64,000 nt of DNA, taken from the NCBI RefSeq assembly GCF_014287875.1, contig NZ_JACOPN010000001.1, positions 124,001 through 188,000 on the forward strand. The letters are read 5' to 3'. Below, in pieces: positions 10,689 to 19,425 of the stretch. The translations under genes were made by a program, and so were the position numbers. Every line of letters begins with the position of its first letter. Within the stretch, counting starts at the first letter, position 1. The notes under the pieces are model-generated. The model was given only the letters and a program-made list of their open reading frames with translations. It made no database searches and was not told where the DNA came from. Origin of the DNA: Flintibacter faecis. Lineage in GTDB: Bacteria > Bacillota > Clostridia > Oscillospirales > Oscillospiraceae.

Positions 10689-10717
10689 TTGCATCTGCGC
10701 CGCACTTGTGATATGAT
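10689..10717 (+). promoter_or_regulatory. Sigma-A promoter of the exonuclease gene
   Basis: TTGCAT (10689-10694), 17 bases, TATGAT (10712-10717), 30 bases before the gene start. It diverges from the retron promoter. Between the two (10566-10688) a weak GCCGC/GCGGC hairpin with a T run on the minus strand is the only structure seen. Confidence 0.75.
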
Positions 10718-10747
10718 GTTCAGGACATCAACACAGGAGCGGCTTAC

Positions 10748-11698
10748 ATGATTATTTTTGATTTGGAGTGGAACCACGGCTATAAGCCCCGGCTCCCGGA
10801 TGAGATTTTGCAGATCGGCGCGGTGAAGGTAGACCGGCTGGGTGGGCGGATCATCGACACCTTCAACGCCTATATCCACCCCTCGGTGTATAAAAAGCTC
10901 TATCACAAGGCCAAGGAGCTGCCGGACAAGGACCTTTATCTCACCTCTCCCCTGGATTTTCCCGCCGCCTATCGGGCCTTTTACGACTGGTGCGGCCAGG
11001 ACGCCGTGTTTGCCGGGTGGGGCACCCAGGATGTGCCCACTCTGGCCAAAAGTGCAGCGTATTATCACCTGCCCCAGCTCACGGTGGAGCAGGAGTATGA
11101 CCTGCAGGCCGCCTTTTCCCGCACCCTGGGCGTAACAAACTGCATCGCCCTGGAGAAGGCCGCCGCCTACTGCGCCATCCCCTATACGTTCGAGTTCCAC
11201 AACGCCCTCCACGACTCCCTCTATACCGCCCTGGTGGGGGAGTTTGTCAAGCCGGACTGCCTGACAGTCCCCCCTGCCGAGCCCACTCCCCTGGCGGAGC
11301 TGGCCCCCCTGTGCCAATCTAAGGCCCTGCCCGGACCCTTTGCGGAAAAATCCCTGCTGCTGGGCGCCAAGGCCGCCCGGCGGGTGGTCTGCCCCACCTG
11401 CAAAAAAATCTACGGGGTCAGCGTGTGGCACCCCTTTGACGACGCCGTCTACTACAGCCGGGTGAAGTGTCAGGAGCATGGCCGGCTGCTGTGCCGGGTG
11501 GACGTAGCTCCCGCCCCCGGCGGAAGCTGGAAGGGCACCCAGCTGGTCCTGCCGGAGATGGACGCTGAGACCGCCGCCTACCGTGCCGCCAAAAAGCACG
11601 AGCCCATCCTCTGCACCAGGCCCCGCAGCTACCACAGAAGACACCACGGCCACCGGGGAAACCGTGGGAACAGAGGAAACAACCGAAAAGCGGGATAA
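10748..11698 (+). CDS. 3'-5' exonuclease of the DEDDh (RNase T / DnaQ-like) superfamily
   Basis: The 316-residue protein begins with MIIFDLEWN, in which D and E form the first metal motif, followed by ILQIGAVKV. Later DVPTLAK-type spacing and NALHDSLYTALV give the remaining acidic residue and the His of the DEDDh class (residues about 155-165). The C-terminal third has a Cys pair (CPTCKK) and basic, His/Arg-rich tail, suggestive of a small zinc ribbon and nucleic-acid contact. It probably trims RNA or DNA 3' ends. The family is also found away from retrons, so its place next to the retron may be chance; it diverges from it and has its own promoter. Confidence 0.82.
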   Translation: MIIFDLEWNHGYKPRLPDEILQIGAVKVDRLGGRIIDTFNAYIHPSVYKKLYHKAKELPDKDLYLTSPLDFPAAYRAFYDWCGQDAVFAGWGTQDVPTLAKSAAYYHLPQLTVEQEYDLQAAFSRTLGVTNCIALEKAAAYCAIPYTFEFHNALHDSLYTALVGEFVKPDCLTVPPAEPTPLAELAPLCQSKALPGPFAEKSLLLGAKAARRVVCPTCKKIYGVSVWHPFDDAVYYSRVKCQEHGRLLCRVDVAPAPGGSWKGTQLVLPEMDAETAAYRAAKKHEPILCTRPRSYHRRHHGHRGNRGNRGNNRKAG

Positions 11699-11739
11699 AA
11701 AACTGCCCCCAAGCCGTTCCAACAGAACAGCTTGGGGGC
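11699..11739 (-). terminator. Terminator between exonuclease and NagD-like genes
   Basis: A 10-bp GC-rich stem GCCCCCAAGC/GCTTGGGGGC (11705-11714, 11730-11739) has a T6 run on the minus-strand side, so it mainly ends the minus-strand phosphatase gene; readthrough from the plus side would also meet the stem. Confidence 0.75.
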
Positions 11740-11754
11740 GGTCCATATTCTGAT

Positions 11755-12549
11755 TTACAGCTCGCCGTGAGCCAGCTTCACAATGTCGCCCACGCCGGAC
11801 AGGACCACAGAGGGGCGGTAGGCATAGGTGTTCAGGGTCTCCTGGGTGGACACGCCGGACAGGACCAGCACGGTGGACATGCCGCTCTCCAGGCCGGAGA
11901 TCACGTCGGTGTCCATCCGGTCGCCCACCATCACCGCATCGGCGGAGTGGCAGTTGAGCAGGCGCAGGCCGGTGCGCATCATCAGGGGGTTGGGCTTGCC
12001 GCAGAAGTAGGCCTTCTTTCCGGTGGCCAGCTCGATGGGGGCCACCAGAGCGCCGCAGGAGGGGGCGATGCCGCCCTCCACAGGGCCGGACACGTCGGAG
12101 TTGGCCCCGATGAGCTTGGCCCCGTTGTACACCAGGTTGGTTGCCTTGGTCAGGGTGTCCAGGGAGTAGGCCCGGCCCTCGCCCACCACCACATAGTCGG
12201 GGTTCACGTCGTTCATGGTGATACCGGCATCGTACAGGGCGTTGAGCAGACCGGCCTCGCCGATGGCAAAGACGGAGCAGCCGGGGGCCTGCTCCCTCAA
12301 AAAGGCAGCCGTGGCCAGGGCACTGGTATAAAAGTGGTCCTCAGACACGTCCAGGCCCAGCCGAGCCAGCTTCTGCTGCAGTTCCCGGGGGGTATAGCCG
12401 CTGTTGTTGGTCAGAAACAGGAACTCCTTCTCCTCGTCCTGGAGCCACTGGATAAACTCCGCCACCCCGGGCAGCACCCGGTTACCGTGGTAGATGACAC
12501 CGTCCATATCGCAGATGAAGCCGCGCTTGGCGTTAAAATCAAGGTTCAT
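11755..12549 (-). CDS. HAD-superfamily phosphatase, NagD-like
   Basis: The 264-residue hydrolase has all HAD motifs: DMDGVIYHG (nucleophile and acid aspartates, about 14-22), LTNNSG (motif II, about 45), a lysine in GKPNP (motif III, about 185) and GDRMDTD (motif IV, about 210). The wording LTNNSG and the C2a-type cap between motifs II and III put it with NagD/AraL phosphatases, which act on nucleoside monophosphates or sugar phosphates. Exact substrate is not determinable. AGGAGG precedes the ATG. Confidence 0.92.
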   Translation of the reverse strand: MNLDFNAKRGFICDMDGVIYHGNRVLPGVAEFIQWLQDEEKEFLFLTNNSGYTPRELQQKLARLGLDVSEDHFYTSALATAAFLREQAPGCSVFAIGEAGLLNALYDAGITMNDVNPDYVVVGEGRAYSLDTLTKATNLVYNGAKLIGANSDVSGPVEGGIAPSCGALVAPIELATGKKAYFCGKPNPLMMRTGLRLLNCHSADAVMVGDRMDTDVISGLESGMSTVLVLSGVSTQETLNTYAYRPSVVLSGVGDIVKLAHGEL

Positions 12550-12614
12550 GATGGTCCTCCTAAAACAGGGGAAAGTCTGTCACAGACTTTCACAAAATGA
12601 AAATCGGTAGGTCC

Positions 12615-12643
12615 AGCATATACCCTTTCCACGTTCCCGTCAA
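12615..12643 (-). promoter_or_regulatory. Sigma-A promoter of the NagD-like gene
   Basis: On the minus strand TTGACG (12643-12638), 17 bases, TATGCT (12620-12615). Confidence 0.75.
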
Positions 12644-12669
12644 CCGGGCTTTGGTAAAAAAGGCATTAA

Positions 12670-12705
12670 AAAAGCAGCATCCCCCGGTTTTTGAACCGGG
12701 GGATG
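12670..12705 (-). terminator. Intrinsic terminator of the lipoprotein pair
   Basis: A perfect 12-bp stem CATCCCCCGGTT/AACCGGGGGATG (12678-12689, 12694-12705), followed on the minus strand by TTTTTT after a short GC spacer. It ends the DUF4358 gene transcript. Confidence 0.8.
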
Positions 12706-12721
12706 GGCATTTCCTGGAGCT

Positions 12722-13195
12722 TTAGTTCTTCACGGCATCCATGGCCGCATTCATATTCTCGGCCACCACCAGCAGGACGGTGTTCTCACGGGCGGAGGTC
12801 CAGGCGCTCTCCAGCTTGGGGATCTCCTCGGGGCGATAGTCCTTGTTGGTGTCGATCTGCTTCTGGAGATAGCCGTCCAGGGCAGTCATGGCCGTCTGGG
12901 CGGCATCCTCGCTGTCCAGGATCAGCACGGCGGCCTCCTCGCAGGTGGCCCCGGCGGAGCGCAGCACGGCGCAGTCGGTGAGCTGCGCCCGGTCAAGGCC
13001 CGCGTCGGCCAGTCCGTACAGGGCAAATGCGGTGTCCCCGTCCACGCTCTCCAGCTCCTCGGAGAAGGCCCCGGCCTGGGCGATCTTATCTACATCGCCG
13101 GTAGTATAGGCGCTGCCGCCTGTTCCGCTGCCGCCGCAGCCGGTCAGCGCTGCGGCGCACAGGGCCGCCGCCAGCATCATCCGCAAAAATTTCAT
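12722..13195 (-). CDS. DUF4358-type lipoprotein
   Basis: The 157-residue precursor has a signal peptide ending in the lipobox LTGC (Cys 20), so it is anchored outside the membrane. The mature part has the DUF4358 layout: a segment ending VLRSAGATCEEAAVLILDSEDAAQ and a later basic stretch YRPEEIPKLESA. The function of the domain is unknown. In other Clostridia it is often next to GDSL hydrolases and MBOAT acyltransferases, and here a GDSL lipoprotein gene sits 45 bases upstream in the same direction, suggesting work on surface polymer acyl groups; that role is inference. Confidence 0.8.
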   Translation of the reverse strand: MKFLRMMLAAALCAAALTGCGGSGTGGSAYTTGDVDKIAQAGAFSEELESVDGDTAFALYGLADAGLDRAQLTDCAVLRSAGATCEEAAVLILDSEDAAQTAMTALDGYLQKQIDTNKDYRPEEIPKLESAWTSARENTVLLVVAENMNAAMDAVKN

Positions 13196-13240
13196 GTTGA
13201 AAACTTCCTTTCTCTCTATGTCTATCGGAATGGAACACGA

Positions 13241-14158
13241 TCAGACCTGGGGCTGCTCCCCGGTGGGATACAGGGTGTCAAAGTCCACGGTGTGGGTCTG
13301 GAGATAGGCCAGCCACTGCTTGCACCAGTCGCTGCGCAGATGGACGCCGTCCTTGCTGGCCTCGGCGGGCAGCTCCCCGTTCTCGTTGACAAATTCAGAG
13401 TACAGGTCCAGATAGGCCACCTGCTTCTCCTGGGCGGCCTTTTTGATCAGGTCGTTGTACACCCGCAGGTGCTCGTTGGTGAGATAGGTCCGCTTGGTGG
13501 TCTGGGCAATGACCTCCTCGTTCAGGGGGATCAGATTCTGGATATAGATGACCGCGTGGGGCTGGATGCGGCGGATGTCGTCAATGGCCTTGCAATAGCT
13601 GTCGTAAAAGCCCTGGTCGTCGTAATAGCCCAGCTCGTTCACCCCCAGGGAGAGATAGACCTTGCCGTACTGCTGCAGGGCCAGGGCCTCCAGCAGGGTA
13701 TATTCTTTTCCGTCGATGGTCAGGGCCTTTTTCTCCTCCAGCTTGAAGATGGACAGGCCGTTGGAGGTCAGATTTTTTCCGGTGCCGATGCCGCTGTAGA
13801 TGAGAAAGCCGTCGGTGCGGGAGTCGCCCACAAAGGCGGCATCGTCAAAATAGCGGTTGTCCACCGCCTCCCGCTCCGGGACGGGCTGGCTGAAGTCATA
13901 GCTGCTCTGGGCGCTGATCGCCGGGGCGGAGCCGTCAGGCTGCTGAGACTGGTCCGGCTGGCTGGCATCGGGCTGCTGGGTACTCCCGTCGCCGGAAGAA
14001 GCGCTCCCGCCGCTTTGGCTGGCAGAACTGGCGGAGGAGGAGACGCTGCCGTCCGCACGCTGGCTGGAGGCGGCAGGCTGGGTCTTGCCCCCGCAGGCAG
14101 ACAGGGTCAGGACAATCGCAAGGGCGGCGGAAAGTGCGCCGCAGAATTTTTTGGTCAT
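13241..14158 (-). CDS. SGNH/GDSL-family hydrolase lipoprotein
   Basis: The 305-residue precursor has a signal peptide with lipobox LSAC (Cys near 22), then a low-complexity Ser/Gln/Gly/Asp linker (about 25-90) that spaces the enzyme from the membrane. The catalytic domain starts at AAFVGDSRTDGF (nucleophile Ser in GDS, about 115-126), has GVNELGYYD-type block III (Asn), and ends with SKDGVHL, supplying Asp and His. Likely an extracellular esterase or acyltransferase partner. It leads a two-gene transcript with the DUF4358 gene. Confidence 0.87.
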   Translation of the reverse strand: MTKKFCGALSAALAIVLTLSACGGKTQPAASSQRADGSVSSSASSASQSGGSASSGDGSTQQPDASQPDQSQQPDGSAPAISAQSSYDFSQPVPEREAVDNRYFDDAAFVGDSRTDGFLIYSGIGTGKNLTSNGLSIFKLEEKKALTIDGKEYTLLEALALQQYGKVYLSLGVNELGYYDDQGFYDSYCKAIDDIRRIQPHAVIYIQNLIPLNEEVIAQTTKRTYLTNEHLRVYNDLIKKAAQEKQVAYLDLYSEFVNENGELPAEASKDGVHLRSDWCKQWLAYLQTHTVDFDTLYPTGEQPQV

Positions 14159-14223
14159 AAGGGGGATACTCCTTTTCGGTTACAAACAGAGATAAAACAG
14201 ATGTACGCGTTTCGTACCTAAAG

Positions 14224-14251
14224 AGAATACCACATTCCCGGCAAATTTCAA
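14224..14251 (-). promoter_or_regulatory. Sigma-A promoter of the GDSL/DUF4358 pair
   Basis: On the minus strand TTGAAA (14251-14246), 16 bases, TATTCT (14229-14224). The remainder of the 14159-14478 gap is the divergent control region for the phosphorelay genes; no convincing plus-strand promoter or other gene was seen in it. Confidence 0.65.
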
Positions 14252-14478
14252 TATGTCTTTTCTTAAAAATCTCTGAATTTCACCCCTGATCGTACACGCT
14301 CACCATGCAAAGGGACGAGGGCGGATATTTTTTTGCGCCTGGGGCCGAATTTGTGAAAATTTAGGGTGGCAAATGGAGACAAACGTGATAGAATGTAATC
14401 TGGATTTTTGTGTTAGCGGCGTGGGCTGTATCCCAGTCTATGCGCTTGATCGCCATGAAGAGAGAAAGTGATGAACGC

Positions 14479-16077
14479 ATGAGTATTGAACTGCAAACGA
14501 AAACCAGATCCCGCATCCTTATCGTGGACGACTCCGGCATGAACCGGATGATGCTCTCTGAGCTGCTGGAGGATCGGTATGACATTCTGGAGGCATCCAA
14601 CGGCGCAGAGGCCCTGTCCCTCATCCGCCAAAATCTGAGCAGTCTGGACCTGGTGCTGCTGGACATTGTCATGCCGGAATTGGACGGCTTCGGCGTGCTG
14701 GCCAACATGAAAAAGCGCCGCTGGCTGGAAGTTATCCCCGTTATCATGATCTCCTCCGAGGGGGACTCCGCCTCAATCGAGCGGGCCTTTAACCTGGGGG
14801 CCTCCGACTATATCCAGCGGCCCTATAAGGGCTTTTTGATCCACCGGCGCATCATCAACATCCTGGGGCTGTTCCAGCGCCAGCGGCGGCTGATGGGCCT
14901 GGTGGAGGAGCAGGTGTATGAAAACGAAAAGAACAGCCGGATGATGATCGACGTCCTGGGCCACATCGTGGAGTTTAGAAACGGCGAAAGCGGGATGCAC
15001 ATCCACCACATCCAGGTCATCACCAAGCTGCTGCTCCACCACCTGGTGGAAATGACCGATGCCTATTCCTTGAGCGAGAGCGACATCGCCATGTACTCCA
15101 CCGCCTCCGCCCTCCACGACATCGGTAAGATCTCCATCGACGGCGACATTCTGAATAAGCCCGGACGGCTGACCCCGGAGGAGTTTGAGATCATCAAGAC
15201 CCACGCCCTCATCGGTGCGGAGATGCTGGAGCAGCTGCCCTTTTACTCGGACAACCCCCTCATCCACGCCGCCTATGAGATCTGCCGCTGGCACCACGAG
15301 CGGTATGACGGACGGGGCTACCCCGACGGCCTGAAGGGCGAGGAGATCCCCATCTCCGCCCAAGTCACCGCCCTGGCCGACGTATACGATGCCCTGACCA
15401 GCGTGCGCTGCTATAAGGCGGCCATCCCCCACGAGAAGGCCATGGAGATGATCTTAGACGGCCAGTGCGGCGCGTTCAACCCCCTGCTGCTGCAATGTTT
15501 AAAGGACGTGCAATATCAGGTGGCCGATGCCATGCGCAGCGACGGCGCTCAGGAGGAGCCGGACCGCCAGGCGGTGCTGCGCACCACCGAGGAGCTGCTG
15601 GAGCAGGCCCCCGGCGAACACGTCCTGTCCCAGGTCAAGCTGCTGGAACAGGAACGGCTGCGCCAGGAGTTCTTCACCGCCGGGGTGCAGGAGATCCAGT
15701 TCATCTACGATGCCGAGCTGAAAACGACCGCCATCTTAAAGGGGGCCGACCAGTTGGGGACTGGCGAGGTCGTTGTGAACTGGGCCGACCAGGATCAGAG
15801 CTTTCTGGGGCCCGAAAACATGGAGCTCATTCAGAAGAAGGTCCGCGCCGCTACCCCGGAGCAGCCGGAGGTGCATCTGCGCTGTCTGCTGTGCGGGCGC
15901 AACGGAGCGCTCCACTGGCAGACCATCCTCCTGCGGGTGCTGTTCACCGAGCAGGGGGGCAAACCGGTGTATACCTCCCTTCTGGGCCGTATCCTGGCCC
16001 CGGAGCAGGAGCCCGGCCTGCCCAGCGCCGGCAAGGTGACGGACCAGTGCGATTCGGATGACCAGCTGCAGGCCTGA
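14479..16077 (+). CDS. Response regulator with HD-GYP phosphodiesterase domain
   Basis: This 532-residue protein opens with a receiver domain (ILIVDDSG, phospho-acceptor Asp 62 in LLDIVMPELDG, and conserved K at the RPYKG turn). A HD-GYP domain follows, with HDIGK (213-217) and HHERYDGRGYP, the residues that bind metals and hydrolyse cyclic di-GMP. A C-terminal part of about 180 residues with helical and then sensor-like character (FFTAGVQEIQFIYDAEL) is unassigned. The ATG at 14479 follows a GAGAGAAAGTG purine stretch; an in-frame ATG at 14455 is possible. It is the likely output of the HPt and hybrid kinase encoded next. Confidence 0.88.
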   Translation: MSIELQTKTRSRILIVDDSGMNRMMLSELLEDRYDILEASNGAEALSLIRQNLSSLDLVLLDIVMPELDGFGVLANMKKRRWLEVIPVIMISSEGDSASIERAFNLGASDYIQRPYKGFLIHRRIINILGLFQRQRRLMGLVEEQVYENEKNSRMMIDVLGHIVEFRNGESGMHIHHIQVITKLLLHHLVEMTDAYSLSESDIAMYSTASALHDIGKISIDGDILNKPGRLTPEEFEIIKTHALIGAEMLEQLPFYSDNPLIHAAYEICRWHHERYDGRGYPDGLKGEEIPISAQVTALADVYDALTSVRCYKAAIPHEKAMEMILDGQCGAFNPLLLQCLKDVQYQVADAMRSDGAQEEPDRQAVLRTTEELLEQAPGEHVLSQVKLLEQERLRQEFFTAGVQEIQFIYDAELKTTAILKGADQLGTGEVVVNWADQDQSFLGPENMELIQKKVRAATPEQPEVHLRCLLCGRNGALHWQTILLRVLFTEQGGKPVYTSLLGRILAPEQEPGLPSAGKVTDQCDSDDQLQA

Positions 16078-16685
16078 TGGGCCAGCTGCGCTGCGTGTTC
16101 GATGTGGTCCGCCTGGTGGACCCGGAAAAAATGCAGGTGCTGGACGACGGTGCCGGCGGCAGCACCCGGGGCTGCAGCTATCCGCAGTGCCACACCACCT
16201 TTCTACAGTATGTGAACAACTATAACCAGCAATTCTATCAGGACGTGCTCACCGGGGCCGATAACCAGAATTCCCTGCCCCCTGCAGTGAACAGGAAGCA
16301 GATACAGAAAGGACACTTTGTCATGAATTTAAAAGAACTCTATGCCTGCTGCGGCGGCGACTTTGATACTGTGATGGATATCTGGCGCTCGGACGAGCGG
16401 GTGGCCCGTTTTCTGGGCCGCTTTCTGGAGGACGGCAGCTATGCCAACTTCCACAAGTTTCTGGAAGCGGGCAACCTGCCCGAGGCCTTCCGCGCCGTCC
16501 ACACTCTGAAGGGCGTGTGCCTCAACCTGTGCCTGACTCGTCTGAGCGAGTCCAGCGCCACCGTCACCGACGCTCTGCGCGGCGGAGCGGATCACACCAC
16601 CCCCGCCATGCTGGCCCGCTTTGATGCGGACTATGCCCAGGTGATCCAGTCCATTCGGACCTATCTGGCGGAACATCAGGTCTGA
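16077..16685 (+). CDS. HPt-domain phosphotransfer protein with unassigned N-terminal segment
   Basis: The reading frame starts at an ATG overlapping the regulator stop and runs 202 residues. The HPt domain is the C-terminal 120 residues, with the phospho-histidine in AVHTLKGVCLNL (His 142 of the long form). A second start at 16323 has its own GAAAGGAC ribosome site and would give the HPt domain alone (120 residues, His 60), a normal size for free HPt proteins. The first 80 residues begin RCVFDVVRLVDPEKMQVLD, a segment that also appears at the front of some clostridial signalling proteins; its role is unknown. Either one long protein or two products are possible. Confidence 0.7.
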   Translation: MGQLRCVFDVVRLVDPEKMQVLDDGAGGSTRGCSYPQCHTTFLQYVNNYNQQFYQDVLTGADNQNSLPPAVNRKQIQKGHFVMNLKELYACCGGDFDTVMDIWRSDERVARFLGRFLEDGSYANFHKFLEAGNLPEAFRAVHTLKGVCLNLCLTRLSESSATVTDALRGGADHTTPAMLARFDADYAQVIQSIRTYLAEHQV

Positions 16686-16780
16686 TCCCGGCACGTTCTC
16701 TGCGCCCGTATCTCCCCCGCAGCATTCATATACATGCAAAAATATACTATATGTATATATCTGAAAGGACTTCGATCTGA

Positions 16781-19315
16781 TTGGAGCAAGTATTCAACGC
16801 AACCAAAAAACATATCCGCATAGGAAACCGAAACGTCCTGCTGCTGCTCATTACTGTGGCGCTCCTTTTTCTGGGTGGGCTGTACGGCACCTATCGGGGC
16901 CTGATCGCCAACTCCACCCAGATGGGAGAGGAGCTGGTGCAGAGCTATGTGGCCGAGGAGGAGCGCAACATGCTGCTCTATCAAAACGTGGTCAAGGTGG
17001 GCGTGACCTACTTAGACCAGCTCACCGACCAGGGCCTGCCCATGGAGGAGGTCTCCCGCCGCCTGTTTGACTATATGGACACCACCTCTCACGCCCTGAG
17101 CGACACGAAGCTTTCTTTGTCTCTGGCCATGAATGGGCGGCTTATCGATCACTCCGACCTGCCCATTCCCGACGACTATAACTATCTGGACTCCGTATGG
17201 TACGCCCAGGCCGCCGCCGTCCCGGGGGAAGTGGTCTTTACCGACCGGTTCGTCTGCGCCATCGAGCACATCGACGAGGTGGTGGCGGCGGCAGTCTCCC
17301 CCAAGACGGGCTATGCCGTGCTGCTCAATCTGCATCAGGAGAATTTTGCCTATCGCCACCGGGACCTGAACCTGGGAGAGGGCAGCGCCTATTATCTGTT
17401 CGACAAAAACGATCACCTGCTGTATGCCAGCACCCCATTCTCCGATGTCTCCTCGGAACAGATCGAGGCATATTGCGAGACCATGCGGCGCAGTTTTAAC
17501 GTCCAGAACGGTCAGGACATCACCGATTTGAACGGCAAGCCCCGCGCCTATTTCTCCGCCCCCATGAGCAACGGCTGGATCTGTGTCCTCACCGTGCCCC
17601 GCGCCGCCCTCATCGCTGGGATGCACCAGGTGCTGGTGAGCTATGTGCTGATACTTCTGGCCGCCCTGGCGGTCATGTTCTTTTTGTTGCGCAGGAGCCA
17701 CAATCTGCGGCAGCACCTGATCCGGGTGAGCGCCATGGTCCAGGCCCTGTGCAACTCCTTCTATGCCATCTATTTGGTGGACATCAGAAATGAGCGGTAC
17801 GAAGTGCTCAAGCAATCCCACGACAGCCGCTTCCATCTGGAGAAACAGGGCCCCTATCAGGAGATGCTGCAGGCTTTTCTATCCGTCATGCATGAGGAGA
17901 CCGCCAGGGAATTTTCCGACTGCTTCTCTTTGGAGCACCTGTCCCAGCTGGCTCAAGACCGGGTAAAGAACTTTGGCGGCGACTTTCAGCGCATCTCGGA
18001 CGACGGGTTTACGTGGATCAATGTAAACGTCATCGTGGACCAGCCCCTCAGCCGGGGCGAGGCCCTGCTGGCCTTTCGCCTGGCGGACACAGACCGGCAG
18101 CAGCACAGCCGCCTGGTGAAAGAGGCCATGGCGGCCGCCGATGCCCACGAGCGGGCCCAGCATCAGTTCTTCGCCAGCATGAGCCACGACATGCGCACCC
18201 CCCTGAATATCATCCTGGGGATGAATCAGCTCTCTGCCCGCTCCGACTGCACCAAAGAAAAGCGGGCGGAATACACCCGGGAGATCGACCAGGCCGGGCG
18301 CCAGCTGCTTTGTCTCATCAACGACATTTTGGATCTGTCCTGCATGGAGCAGGGCCAGCTGTGCCTGGAAACGCATGAATTTGACCTGTGTCAGGCCCTG
18401 TCCGGCCACGTGGCCCACTTCCAGGCTCAGGCGCAGCAGCAGAACAAATCCTTCACCTTCCACATGGACGTGGAATACCCCATGGTCCTGGGGGACAAGG
18501 TCCGCCTGCTCCAGATCATGGACAATCTGCTGTCTAACGCCCTGAAGTATACCCTGCCGGGGGACAGCATCTCCGTCACCCTGTCTCAGGCGGGGGCGGA
18601 CAACAAAAACTATCTCTTCGTGGTAGCGGACACGGGCATCGGCATGTCCCAGGAGTTTTTAAAACGGCTCTATGACCCCTATGCCCGGGAACGGCGCTTC
18701 GGGGCCAATTCTGTTATGGGCAGCGGCCTGGGGCTGACCATCGTGAAAAATCTGGTCAGCCAGAATGGGGGCGACATCTCCGTGGAGAGCGCTCCGGGGA
18801 AGGGCACCTGTTTCCGGGTCACCCTGCCCTTTGTCCACGCCAAGTCCGCCCAGGCCGGCCCCGTTCCGGCTCCCGCCGCTGCCGACTACTCTCTCAGCGG
18901 AAAACATGTGCTGGTGGCCGAGGACAATCCGTCTAACCGGGACATCCTCACCGAACTTTTAACGGAGGATGGGGCCATTGTCACCGGGGCCGCCGACGGA
19001 CAGGAGGCGGTGGATGCCTTCTCCCGCTCGGCCCCCTTCTTCTTCGACGTGATCCTCATGGACCTGCAGATGCCCCGGCTGGACGGCTGTCAGGCCGCCC
19101 AGGCCATCCGGGCGCTGGACCGGCCCGATGCCAAGTCGGTGTTCATCCTGGCCCTCACGGCCAACACCGCTGCCGAGGACATGGGCAGCTCGGTAACGGC
19201 GGGAATGGATGCCCACCTGTCCAAGCCGGTGCCCATTCCCGTCATCTGCCGGACTCTGGCCCGCCTGACCGCCAAACGAAAGAGCGACCAGGCGGAAAAT
19301 GAGACGAAACTGTAA
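16781..19315 (+). CDS. Hybrid sensor histidine kinase
   Basis: The 844-residue membrane kinase has two transmembrane helices (about 20-40 and 283-303) around an extracytoplasmic sensor domain of about 240 residues, a PAS-like region, a dimerisation domain with His 469 in ASMSHDMRTPLNI, a catalytic domain (N box DNLLSNALKY, G boxes DTGIGM and GSGLGLTIV) and a C-terminal receiver (EDNPSNRDIL, Asp 761 in ILMDLQMPRLDG, LTANT). A TTG start at 16781 is chosen, with GAAAGGA before it. The receiver would pass phosphate through the HPt protein to the HD-GYP regulator. Signal unknown. Confidence 0.92.
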   Translation: MEQVFNATKKHIRIGNRNVLLLLITVALLFLGGLYGTYRGLIANSTQMGEELVQSYVAEEERNMLLYQNVVKVGVTYLDQLTDQGLPMEEVSRRLFDYMDTTSHALSDTKLSLSLAMNGRLIDHSDLPIPDDYNYLDSVWYAQAAAVPGEVVFTDRFVCAIEHIDEVVAAAVSPKTGYAVLLNLHQENFAYRHRDLNLGEGSAYYLFDKNDHLLYASTPFSDVSSEQIEAYCETMRRSFNVQNGQDITDLNGKPRAYFSAPMSNGWICVLTVPRAALIAGMHQVLVSYVLILLAALAVMFFLLRRSHNLRQHLIRVSAMVQALCNSFYAIYLVDIRNERYEVLKQSHDSRFHLEKQGPYQEMLQAFLSVMHEETAREFSDCFSLEHLSQLAQDRVKNFGGDFQRISDDGFTWINVNVIVDQPLSRGEALLAFRLADTDRQQHSRLVKEAMAAADAHERAQHQFFASMSHDMRTPLNIILGMNQLSARSDCTKEKRAEYTREIDQAGRQLLCLINDILDLSCMEQGQLCLETHEFDLCQALSGHVAHFQAQAQQQNKSFTFHMDVEYPMVLGDKVRLLQIMDNLLSNALKYTLPGDSISVTLSQAGADNKNYLFVVADTGIGMSQEFLKRLYDPYARERRFGANSVMGSGLGLTIVKNLVSQNGGDISVESAPGKGTCFRVTLPFVHAKSAQAGPVPAPAAADYSLSGKHVLVAEDNPSNRDILTELLTEDGAIVTGAADGQEAVDAFSRSAPFFFDVILMDLQMPRLDGCQAAQAIRALDRPDAKSVFILALTANTAAEDMGSSVTAGMDAHLSKPVPIPVICRTLARLTAKRKSDQAENETKL

Positions 19316-19332
19316 ACTTTTCCTCCTCAGGC

Positions 19333-19362
19333 TGGACAGTTCTCCCGGTTTTGGATTATGAT
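19333..19362 (+). promoter_or_regulatory. Candidate promoter of the Rnf cluster
   Basis: TGGACA (19333-19338), 18 bases, TATGAT (19357-19362). It lies 64 bases before rnfC. A small CCGCT/AGCGG hairpin and a T7 run stand between them (19377-19407), but not joined as in a normal terminator. Confidence 0.55.
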
Positions 19363-19425
19363 ATTAGCTGCGCATTCCGCTCAAAAAAGCGGCGTTCCGT
19401 TTTTTTGATGCTTGGAGGTCTTTTC

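Noticed and set aside
16781..19315. Hybrid kinase truncated because it lacks an ATG start
   Set aside because: A TTG at 16781 with GAAAGGA upstream gives a full N-terminus with membrane helix; TTG starts are used repeatedly in this window.
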